6,331 bases of DNA from assembly GCA_028704125.1 (NCBI GenBank), contig JAQVLM010000199.1, forward strand, positions 1 through 6,331, written 5' to 3'. Source of the stretch: Opitutales bacterium (GTDB taxonomy: Bacteria > Verrucomicrobiota > Verrucomicrobiia > Opitutales > JAFGAQ01). Under the pieces are notes generated by a model that saw only the letters and a list, made by a program, of their open reading frames with translations, had not been told where the DNA came from and did no database searches. This document shows, one piece after another, positions 1 to 5,696 of this stretch. The stretch's first letter is position 1. Every line of letters starts with the position of its first letter. Both the position numbers and the translations under genes were made by a program.

Positions 1-1439
1 CGAAAGGGGGTGAGGATGGCGATTTCGGAGGGGAGGAGCGGCCGGGGGGCTTCCTTTCCGAGGACGATCTTGCACTTGAGCAGGTGGCGCACGGTGGCGA
101 CAATCTGATCGACCTCGGGCGGGTTGAGCGAGAGGCATGGGGTCTCACTGGCCAGGGCGTGCTGGATGAGCGCGGGGATGCGCTGGCCGTCCGGTGCGAT
201 GAGGTGTGCGTCGGGGTTGCCCTGGGGCTCTGGCTGGAGGGTGGGAACATCGGGGTAGAAGTGCCGCTGGATGAGCCCACAGATCTCGCGGTTCATGCGC
301 CAGGTGCGGTCGAGCGCGATGCTCCACGTGGCGCCGAGCACCGCACGCAGGTAGTCCATGCTGGAGCGGTCCCCGAAGGTGTCGGGGGCGTGGGCTCCGT
401 GTGTGATGGGCGGGAGCTGGGCTTCGTCGCCGAAAAAGAGCAGGCGGTCCCCAAGGGTGGCAAGTGCCGCGGTATTGAACGCGGGAATTTGGCCAGCTTC
501 GTCAAAGCAGATAACGCGTCCGGTTTGCGTGCCTTCCGGGGCTTTGTAGATGGCGGCAGCAAGCACAAAGCCGATGAGCTTCGGAAAAATCGTATCGTCT
601 TCGTCGTCATATGGATCATCGCAGACGAAATCTTTCCCGTAGACTCTGGACACGATGACGCCGGTTTCGGAGATGCAGGGTTGTGGTTTGCCACTGGGGT
701 GCTTGACGACGTATTCGATCGCGTTCTGGTCGAAGCGGGCCCGGATTTTGTCGAGGGCGTTGTCGACTGCATCGTGGGAGGTGGAGAGCACCAGTACGGA
801 TTTGCCATTTTGCACAAGGGTTCCGGCGACTTCGGCCAGCAGATCGGTCTTTCCGGTGCCGGGAGGTCCTTTGATGAGGAGAAGGGGAATATCGGGGTCG
901 AGGCAGGCGGCCAATGCCCGATCCCGTGCGGTTCCTTCCTTTGGAGGGCTGCTCTTCCGCATGGAATCGCACACCTGCGTTCCGGGCCAATCACGGAGGT
1001 TGTTGGCCTGTTTGAGCAGACGCTCTGCGAACTCATTGAGGTAGTCGGTCAGTTCCTTGATAAGGTAGAACACCTCGCCAACCTTTGGGGCATCTTCGTA
1101 GTAATCCTTCCAATCCGTTTCGCAGGTGCCGTCCTCCCGGATGGTCCAGATGCTTTTCCGGAGGAGATTTGGCACGGCGATCTCGGTCTGGAAGATCAGC
1201 GTGAGCTTATCTTTGGGTGTGAATTTTCCGATGCTGAAGGGGTGGCCGGGATGGGGCTTACCGGTGATGGTGTTCCCGTTGACGCTGTCGATGACCATGG
1301 GGCCGATGATGGTGCCCAGACGAAGCTGGTCCTCAAGGGTGCTGCGCGCCTCTTTTTCGTAGTTTTCATAGGTTGCTTGCTGTTCGATCCGGATGGCAGC
1401 GGCGAAGGTTGCGCGGGAAACGGGTTGGGCGTAGATCAT
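1..1439 (-). CDS. UPF1/DNA2-like superfamily 1 helicase, 3'-truncated by the window edge
   Basis: ATP-dependent DNA or RNA helicase of the AAA_11/AAA_12 (Upf1/Dna2) branch of SF1; these translocate 5'->3' on single strands. I translated it by hand: ATG at 1439-1437, open for 479 codons to the window edge, no stop. Motifs seen: Walker A GPPGTGKT (191-198), motif Ia STSHDAVDNAL (219-229), Walker B VICFDEAGQ (309-317), motif III GDEAQLPP (337-344), motif IV LDRTWRMN (376-383), and EIAILTPF (472-479), which opens the second RecA-like domain. The late motifs (Q-G-x-E and the VALTRA arginine finger) must lie beyond base 1. Residues 1-170 precede the ATPase core and could include a beta-barrel 1B-type region; they match nothing I recognise. 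The start lies 20 bases after the stop of the nuclease gene, so the two are almost certainly cotranscribed. No Shine-Dalgarno is visible. Helicase class is nearly certain; the substrate is inferred from the partner nuclease. Confidence 0.93.
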   Translation of the reverse strand, partial: MIYAQPVSRATFAAAIRIEQQATYENYEKEARSTLEDQLRLGTIIGPMVIDSVNGNTITGKPHPGHPFSIGKFTPKDKLTLIFQTEIAVPNLLRKSIWTIREDGTCETDWKDYYEDAPKVGEVFYLIKELTDYLNEFAERLLKQANNLRDWPGTQVCDSMRKSSPPKEGTARDRALAACLDPDIPLLLIKGPPGTGKTDLLAEVAGTLVQNGKSVLVLSTSHDAVDNALDKIRARFDQNAIEYVVKHPSGKPQPCISETGVIVSRVYGKDFVCDDPYDDEDDTIFPKLIGFVLAAAIYKAPEGTQTGRVICFDEAGQIPAFNTAALATLGDRLLFFGDEAQLPPITHGAHAPDTFGDRSSMDYLRAVLGATWSIALDRTWRMNREICGLIQRHFYPDVPTLQPEPQGNPDAHLIAPDGQRIPALIQHALASETPCLSLNPPEVDQIVATVRHLLKCKIVLGKEAPRPLLPSEIAILTPF

Positions 1440-1458
1440 GACTGGGTGCTGGAGGGGT

Positions 1459-3105
1459 TTACAGGGAAACGGGTTCGTAGGCTTGATCGAGAAGGAAGCT
1501 CCAAACGGTGCGAAGATCCTGAAGGCGTTCACGCCATTCCTCATCGGTTTTGTTCTCGTTCCATTCGGTCCTCTGTCCGAGCGTGGTGGTGCTGCGTTTC
1601 TTGCAGTGGGTATCGAAGTGGGCGCACCATTCCGCGAGCGGCTTGAGGGTGAGGCTGGGAATGGGGAAGTGGGCGTGCTCTTGCATCTCCTCGCTCAGAA
1701 CAAAGGTTTTCCGGGGTAAGCGCAGGGGTTTCCCCGGCAATGACTTCCTTTCGAGCTCGAGCAGCTTGGCCCATGCCATGGCACGCTCGGCTTCGGTATA
1801 GACCACGAGGCAGGTGTGGAAGGGTTCGATGGGGTCAGGAAAAAAAGCGGTTTTGTTGCCGCTGCGGACGAAGAATAGGGGTTTTTCAGCGGTCTCGGGT
1901 GCGATCCGGAAGGTGCAGCTGCCGTTGCGGCCACGGGCCTTCGCCACGCTGTCCTTGAGCAGAAGCATCTGCATGGGGGAGCGCTCCCGCAGGTTGAATA
2001 CCTTTTCGTAGACGGGATCACCTTCTCCTGCCTCAAGTATAGTCGCGAGTCGCTCAAGGGAGTGGATGCCGAGGGCGCGCATGCTTGCGGTTTCGGCCCG
2101 CATGAGCGGAAGGAATGAGACGGGCTGCTGCTTGAGAAAGCGCGGGTAGCAGTGGAAACGGAATTCGCATTCGGTGCAGGCTGCGATGAAGTTGGCTGAT
2201 TCCTCGATTTTGTCCAGGCAGTTGCTGTCGGCCTTGAGCAGCGTTTCAAGGTGGGCGTTGAAGTGGGTCGCAAGCGCTCCGGTGTTCATCTTGGTCACCT
2301 GGGTGAACCCGATGCATTCCTTGCGTTTGGCTTCGGGCGCCAGCCGGGTGTAGCGATAGCCGGTCGCACAGTGCATGATGAATGCCTCTGGATGGAGCTC
2401 GAAGTCGTTTTCGCCGATGCATTCCTTCCATGAAAGATGGTAGTGCGATACCTGCAGTCCATGGCTGGTGCGGGCCTCTTCGCTGCATTTGATATCCCCG
2501 AGTATCATATGTGAACCGGTCCATACCAGGAGGTCGCAAGTGCCGGCGAGCAGGGCACCTTCGCGTGTGTGCGAAAGCGGAACAGAATGGAATACGACGG
2601 GCTGGCCGGCTTTCGCTTCTTTCCTGAGCATTTCCATGAGAACCGTGCTGTTGCGTTTGCAAAACCCATCAACCGACTCGCTCTTTTTCAGACGAAAATC
2701 CGGGAGCTTGACCAGGCGGATATCCCCCGGCAGCTCAAGGTCGAACGCATGGTTGAGCTGCTTCACCCATACCGCCCGTGCAGCGGGATCTTCGCAAAGA
2801 TCCTTTTCGAAATGCTTTCCGTCTTCCATGCTCTCCTGGGTAAACGGAGAAGGCTGCATAGCCGGAACCTTCAGCACGCGGTAAACCGCCCGCAGCAGGC
2901 ATTGGGCCGCACCCGCGACGGTGGTCGGGCTGATCCGCCGGATATTCGCCCCTGCTGATGCCCCGTCCTCGAAGTCGTCCGCCTCCACCGGCAAGTGTTC
3001 GCGTTCCTGGTCGCCGAAACGCCGGTAACGGCTCGGAGGGATCGAATGTTGCGTGTAATCGGGATTGGAACTCCGTGGAGCGGCAGAATCAGTGGGTTTA
3101 GCCAT
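1459..3105 (-). CDS. RecB/Cas4-like PD-(D/E)XK nuclease with Fe-S cysteines (Dna2/TM0106-type partner of the helicase)
   Basis: Predicted metal-dependent DNA nuclease, 548 residues. Residues 1-55 are polar and probably disordered. The nuclease core follows: C69 in AAQCLLRAVYRVL (first cluster cysteine), GKHFE (96-100, motif I), GTCD with D191, GDIK (203-206, the D-x-K catalytic pair), and Q218-x3-Y222. It closes with C310-x2-C313-x5-C319. One early cysteine plus a late C-x2-C-x5-C is the 4Fe-4S arrangement of Cas4, AddB and Dna2 nucleases. A stretch at about 338-356 (MRALGIHSLERLATI) resembles a helix-hairpin-helix. Residues 360-548 are unassigned, and I see no obvious RNase H-like domain of the kind found in fused TM0106-family proteins. 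It is the first gene of a two-gene unit with the SF1 helicase. The ATG at 3105-3103 is preferred because no better start lies nearby; there is no clear ribosome-binding site. Nuclease assignment is strong; the exact family name is an inference. Confidence 0.88.
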   Translation of the reverse strand: MAKPTDSAAPRSSNPDYTQHSIPPSRYRRFGDQEREHLPVEADDFEDGASAGANIRRISPTTVAGAAQCLLRAVYRVLKVPAMQPSPFTQESMEDGKHFEKDLCEDPAARAVWVKQLNHAFDLELPGDIRLVKLPDFRLKKSESVDGFCKRNSTVLMEMLRKEAKAGQPVVFHSVPLSHTREGALLAGTCDLLVWTGSHMILGDIKCSEEARTSHGLQVSHYHLSWKECIGENDFELHPEAFIMHCATGYRYTRLAPEAKRKECIGFTQVTKMNTGALATHFNAHLETLLKADSNCLDKIEESANFIAACTECEFRFHCYPRFLKQQPVSFLPLMRAETASMRALGIHSLERLATILEAGEGDPVYEKVFNLRERSPMQMLLLKDSVAKARGRNGSCTFRIAPETAEKPLFFVRSGNKTAFFPDPIEPFHTCLVVYTEAERAMAWAKLLELERKSLPGKPLRLPRKTFVLSEEMQEHAHFPIPSLTLKPLAEWCAHFDTHCKKRSTTTLGQRTEWNENKTDEEWRERLQDLRTVWSFLLDQAYEPVSL

Positions 3106-3360
3106 GTCAGGTGATTGAATCAGTCGGTGTGTTTTCGGCCCTTTATCAGTCGGCGGAATGCCCCTCGTTCAGGCATGCCGGATTCCGTCGGGAAAAAAGT
3201 CCCGGAATCAGCCTTTCCAAACAGGGAACCAAAGGGGTATTGCGAAAATAGGGTATTTATACGCATCAAGAACTAACAAGAATCGGCGGATTCCTCCCAA
3301 AGTAAAGCAATTATAGTGCGCTGAAACGACTTGAACCGGATTTCCCGGTATCCTGTCCCC
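3106..3360 (-). promoter_or_regulatory. Leader/promoter region of the nuclease-helicase unit
   Basis: No gene is visible in these 255 bases. Read on the minus strand, a perfect TATAAT lies at 3315-3310, but with only a poor -35 match at the proper distance. A second -10-like box (TATAAA) lies nearer the gene, within about 3255-3265. Either would leave an untranslated leader of roughly 150-200 bases. The 9-base string atcagtcgg occurs twice just upstream of the start codon (3119-3127 and 3145-3153). Promoter calls by eye are weak, and no start site can be fixed. Confidence 0.3.
3181..3209 (-). promoter_or_regulatory. Stem-loop in the leader of the nuclease gene
   Basis: Inverted repeat: gattcc (3181-3186) pairs with ggaatc (3204-3209), and inside it ggga pairs with tccc around an A-rich loop, with a 3-base bulge (gtc). 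An alternative 7-bp pairing gattccg/cggaatc is also possible. In the minus-strand transcript the loop becomes U-rich. It lies about 75 bases before the start codon. It could be an attenuator or a transcript-stabilising hairpin, but no known riboswitch fold is recognised. Confidence 0.35.
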
Positions 3361-3370
3361 GAAGAGGCGC

Positions 3371-3400
3371 GAGCAGGGATGCTCCCGCTACCTTGGGCGG
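3371..3400 (+). repeat. Short palindromic repeat preceding unit A
   Basis: gagca (3371-3375) and tgctc (3380-3384) form a 5-bp hairpin with loop ggga. The string cagggatgctcccgct (3374-3389) recurs with one mismatch at 4641-4656. It runs into ctaccttggg, the same bases that end the gcggctcaccggg module elsewhere, so this is probably a degenerate end of another repeat copy adjoining unit A. Confidence 0.45.
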
Positions 3401-3408
3401 GGGAGTTT

Positions 3409-3690
3409 TAGCCACAAAGATCACATAGAACACATAGAGTAAGATGGGGGATGGGTTGAAAGAAGAGGGCGGCTCACCGGGGACGGTTCGCCCTACCTTG
3501 GGTGATGGCCTGTTGCAGGTAGGGATGAGCGTCCCCGCTCATCCGCCGTGGGGCCCTTGAACTGCTGGGGCATGGGGAATAGAGGATGGCTGAAGCCACC
3601 CCCTCCGGAAGAGAGCTTTGGGAAGGAATGGCACGTTCGGGTTTTCGGTAAGAGGCGGCTCACCGGGGACGGTTCGCCCTACCTTGGGGG
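3409..3690 (+). repeat. Composite interspersed repeat, unit A (full length, ~282 bp)
   Basis: Modular element shared with units B and C. In order: module alpha, starting tagccacaaa and ending acacatagag (3409-3439); beta, gggcggctcaccgg... (3467-3502); gamma, gtagggatgagcg... (3519-3545); delta, ggcatggggaatagaggat... with tggctgaagcca (3567-3613); and a second beta (3654-3688). Beta folds as an imperfect hairpin: GGGCG/CGCCC outer stem, ACCG/CGGT inner stem, loop GGGA. Gamma folds as a perfect 9-bp stem (3523-3531 with 3536-3544) with loop tccc. Unit C has the same order. The regularity suggests a mobilised, probably non-coding, REP/BIME-like or MITE-like sequence. The frames across it are not convincing genes. 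Confidence 0.85.
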
Positions 3691-3700
3691 GAGAAAAGGT

Positions 3701-3870
3701 TAGCCACAAAAGATCACATAGAACACATAGAGCACGATGGGGAGATGAATTGGCATGAGAAGAGGGCGGCTCACCGGGGACGGTTCGCCCTACCATGGGA
3801 ATGGCTGTTGCGGGTAGGGATGAGCGTCCCTGCTCATCCGAGTGGGGCGCTTGGACTGCTTGTGCATGGG
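3701..3870 (+). repeat. Composite interspersed repeat, unit B (truncated, joined to transposase remnant)
   Basis: This second copy starts 10 bases after unit A in the same orientation. It contains alpha (3701-3732), beta (3764-3799) and gamma (3812-3840), plus the start of the following segment (gtggggcgcttg..., to about 3870). Delta and the second beta are absent; in their place sequence encoding the N-terminal end of a RAYT transposase begins. The gamma stem carries one G-T wobble (3826/3831) instead of a G-C pair. In beta the usual taccttggg reads taccatggg, which creates the ATG at 3795. Confidence 0.82.
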
Positions 3871-4307
3871 GGAAGCTTCCTCACTGGGAGCAGGGTCCGG
3901 TCTGGAATTTCGTAACGTTTCGGCTGAAGGATGCGCTGCCGAGGGCGGTGGTGGAGGAAATACGTCTGCAACGGGATCAGTGGCTCAGCATTGACGATCT
4001 TGAGAACCTTACACGCGAAGACCTTGTGGATTACCATAGGATGTTTTCACAGCGCTACGTAAAGTTGCTCAATGAGGGCTCACAATCGAATTCGCATCCG
4101 AAGAATGAAATATGTCTTTTGTGGGGAAATGCGTCCGTCCTCAATGGAATTGCAGTTCGAGTGTGGTGCCCATTCAGATTTTCCTATTCGGGTTATATCG
4201 ATGATTTGTCTGGTCTATCCGTTTGCGAGTTTTGTGTTTCCGTCGTCGTCATCTTCGAAATCATCATCGTCGTCATCATCATAGTCATATTCGAAATCAT
4301 AGTATAG
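3795..4307 (+). pseudogene. Remnant of a REP-associated tyrosine transposase (RAYT, IS200-like Y1 family), N-terminal part only
   Basis: The open frame spans 170 codons, but only residues 26-95 (about 3870-4080) look transposase-derived: GKLPHWEQGPVWNFVTFRL, KDALPRAVVEEI, and DYHRMFSQRYVKLLNEG. These match, from memory, the N-terminal end of RAYT proteins (typically '..LPHWEQ..YFVTFRL.D.LP..'). The match ends where the family would continue to its HUH motif (MPNHVH-like) and catalytic tyrosine, neither of which is present. The first 25 codons are just a translation of repeat unit B, and the ATG comes from a base change in that repeat. Codons after about 95 are unrelated; the last ones are antisense to the acidic-tail gene. 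It is therefore a dead gene fragment. RAYTs mobilise REP-type palindromes, which fits the surrounding hairpin repeats. Family assignment is good; any residual expression is unlikely to matter. Confidence 0.72.
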
Positions 4308-4442
4308 TGAGTCTGTTATGGCGAATGCCGTTATTAGAATAATGGCGGCGATTCCTGCTCTGATTGGTTGACCAGGTAGTAATACGATCATTGCTGTGGA
4401 GACCATGACTGCTCTTAGTACGCTTAGGGTTTCGCTATTCAT
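4215..4442 (-). CDS. Small membrane protein with poly-acidic C-terminal tail (hypothetical)
   Basis: 75 residues from the ATG at 4442-4440; an upstream in-frame ATG at 4466 would add 8 residues (MWYFCINY). The internal start is preferred because the added residues look like translated spacer. Two hydrophobic segments, about 11-23 (AVMVSTAMIVLL) and 29-43 (AGIAAIILITAFAIT), flank a short LPGQPIR loop, suggesting a hairpin in the inner membrane. From residue 46 the tail is Tyr/Asp/Glu-rich (YYDFEYDYDDDDDDDFEDDDDG), encoded by GAT/GAC-type triplets. No family is recognised. The hydrophobic-then-acidic pattern favours a real gene, but it sits in an AT-richer stretch next to a transposase remnant and the triplet run could be slippage-expanded. 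It overlaps the dead transposase frame in antisense. Confidence 0.55.
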   Translation of the reverse strand: MNSETLSVLRAVMVSTAMIVLLPGQPIRAGIAAIILITAFAITDSLYYDFEYDYDDDDDDDFEDDDDGNTKLANG

Positions 4443-4649
4443 ATAATTTATACAAAAATACCACAACTTCGTATGAAGTCGCGGGGGGATTACGTTGATT
4501 GTTGTATTTGGATAGGGTTTTACTTCAAAATTGTATGATCTTCATGAGCACACCGGTAAATGTAAAGGTAGTCGTCGCTTGAAGCAGTGCTTATCTTTTT
4601 GAGTAAACGTTCTGTTTGGCGTGGATCGACCGGGTTGAGACAGGGATGC
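4443..4649. other. AT-rich intergenic spacer with a small palindrome
   Basis: No gene is supported in these 207 bases. By hand count the 4441-4500 line is about 35% G+C, far below the flanking genes. An inverted repeat acttc-gtat-gaagt lies at 4466-4479. On the minus strand a TATAAAT string sits within 10 bases of the small gene's ATG, so that transcript could be nearly leaderless, but no -35 is evident. Near the right end, cagggatgctcacgct (4641-4656) echoes the repeat at 3374-3389. Confidence 0.4.
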
Positions 4650-4656
4650 TCACGCT
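4641..4656 (+). repeat. Short repeat echo (16 bp, one mismatch to 3374-3389)
   Basis: cagggatgctcacgct here versus cagggatgctcccgct at 3374-3389. It spans the stop codon (4652-4650) of the acidic 140-aa gene. A 16-base, one-mismatch match could occur by chance in a window this size, but both copies lie at intergenic borders near repeat-rich DNA. Confidence 0.3.
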
Positions 4657-5072
4657 TCGGGTTCCGGGTCGAGGTACTCGCTCGCATCGGCTGCGACTTC
4701 CAATATCAGCCGGTCGCGGGGGGAATTGAGGTCAAAGATTTCGGGGTACCGTTTTACGATGATACTTATGATTCGCGTGTGGTCGTCGAGGGATTGGTCG
4801 GTCGGGAAACCGTATTCATCGTCGTCGTCTTCGATTCCGAGTTCTTGCTTCACTTCGGCATAACGCTGATCGAGGGCTTGGTTGCGGGGCTCCGACGGGG
4901 TGTCATCCTGAGGCTGCTGCTCGAAGGATGCGAGCATGCGGATGAGGGCCTCGTTCAGATCCAGCGGGTCTTCCTCGACGGTGAACATTTTGAGGACCAC
5001 GGGGAGGTCTTTGGGGGTGGACCTTCTTCCGGTTTTCTCTTCGAAGGCGTGAATGGCGTCCAGTAGTTTCAT
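4650..5072 (-). CDS. Acidic soluble protein of unknown function, 140 aa
   Basis: Not recognised. The protein is hydrophilic and acidic with no membrane segment or signal peptide. An N-terminal amphipathic part (MKLLDAIHAFEEKTGRRSTPKDL, then EALIRMLASFEQQ at 41-53) is followed by a low-complexity hinge (QPQDDTPSEPRNQ). A second helical part (ALDQRYAEVKQELGIEDDDDEYGF, about 66-89) leads to a C-terminal region with IISIIVKRYPEIFDLNSPRDRLILEVAADASEYL (101-134). It follows the four-helix membrane protein gene by 53 bases on the same strand, so the two probably form one transcript. The start ATG at 5072-5070 lacks a Shine-Dalgarno, like its neighbours. The stop codon lies inside the short repeat echo at 4641-4656. 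It could be an adaptor or immunity-like partner of the membrane protein, but nothing in the sequence proves this. Confidence 0.72.
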   Translation of the reverse strand: MKLLDAIHAFEEKTGRRSTPKDLPVVLKMFTVEEDPLDLNEALIRMLASFEQQPQDDTPSEPRNQALDQRYAEVKQELGIEDDDDEYGFPTDQSLDDHTRIISIIVKRYPEIFDLNSPRDRLILEVAADASEYLDPEPEA

Positions 5073-5125
5073 CGTATGATGGTTTGAATTGGGTTAGTTG
5101 ACTGAGTTGGTTTAAAAGTCCGGAT

Positions 5126-5647
5126 TCAGGGTTTTGGGTTTTCCGTCGGGCTTGAGTCGGCACGCTTATCGAGGCCGTAATAATACCACAGGTAGTAGTC
5201 GATTCGCAGTGCCAGAAATGGAGTGAGCAGCGTGGTTGCGACGATAACCATGGCTTTCCCGGGAAGATCGGGGGAATAGGCGATTACCACCGTCATCAGG
5301 ATGTGGATCAGGGGGTAAGCCAAGGAGGGAAGTGAGTGGTGCAACACCATGTAGGCTTTGAGGAATTCCTTGGATGATTCCCCGGGGTAATCCTCGTATT
5401 CCAGCGGGAAGAAATAGCGAACGACGAGTCTGTGGGATCCCACTGCGGAGACCAATACGAGCCAGGGAAGAATGGTGCTGGCCATGGATTGCGGGGGCAA
5501 TACCGTCATAATGAGTGCCAGGATAAAGGGAAGCAGGATGAGTGCTTCCTCAATGAGGTGCCTGGCGAACTTCCACCGGTTCAAGGTGGTTTTGATGTTG
5601 TTGAAGATAATATCGAAATCCGGAAACTGATCGGTTTGTTCGGTCAT
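5126..5647 (-). CDS. Four-helix inner-membrane protein of unknown function, 173 aa
   Basis: Not recognised as a named family. Residues 1-30 are polar (cytoplasmic, MTEQTDQFPDFDIIFNNIK). Hydrophobic helices follow at about 34-50 (EALILLPFILALIMTVL), 56-75, 106-124 (PSLAYPLIHILMTVVIAY) and 131-149 (KAMVIVATTLLTPFLALRI). A charged loop at 81-97 (PLEYEDYPGESSKEFLK) and a hydrophilic tail lie outside the helices. The tyrosine-rich DYYLWYYYGLD after helix 4 is notable. It has no signal peptide or catalytic motif. It is the first gene of a likely two-gene transcript with the acidic 140-aa gene, starting 49 bases from composite repeat unit C, so its promoter must lie in the short spacer or in the repeat. 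No Shine-Dalgarno precedes the ATG at 5647-5645. Confidence 0.75.
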   Translation of the reverse strand: MTEQTDQFPDFDIIFNNIKTTLNRWKFARHLIEEALILLPFILALIMTVLPPQSMASTILPWLVLVSAVGSHRLVVRYFFPLEYEDYPGESSKEFLKAYMVLHHSLPSLAYPLIHILMTVVIAYSPDLPGKAMVIVATTLLTPFLALRIDYYLWYYYGLDKRADSSPTENPKP

Positions 5648-5696
5648 GATATGGGGTGTACGGGTGTGGGTTTCTTAAGATTGGGGAAGATGAGGT

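Noticed and set aside
293..1036. Minus-strand 247-codon frame inside the helicase
   Set aside because: It is Pro/Ser/Arg-rich, typical of an out-of-frame reading of GC-rich coding DNA, and the correct frame of the same strand encodes the helicase.
84..1646. Long plus-strand open frame of 520 codons
   Set aside because: It is antisense to the helicase and nuclease. The minus strand gives a complete ordered set of SF1 helicase motifs, while the plus-strand product has no recognisable motif.
3701..3732. CRP-like operator (tgtgatct on the minus strand) in module alpha
   Set aside because: Only one half-site is present; the partner half at the right spacing is missing, and the string is part of a repeat found in all units.
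3539..3796. Minus-strand 85-codon frame across repeat units A and B
   Set aside because: It is entirely a translation of repeat modules (VGRTVPGEPP appears twice); a similar frame in unit C confirms repeat, not gene.
3409..3983. CRISPR array
   Set aside because: The repeats are few, of several different kinds and very unequally spaced, with no constant repeat-spacer rhythm. The Cas4-like nuclease is not accompanied by any cas gene here.
4582..4600. Plus-strand terminator (aagc-agt-gctt followed by a T-run)
   Set aside because: The stem is only 4 bp and no plus-strand gene ends there.
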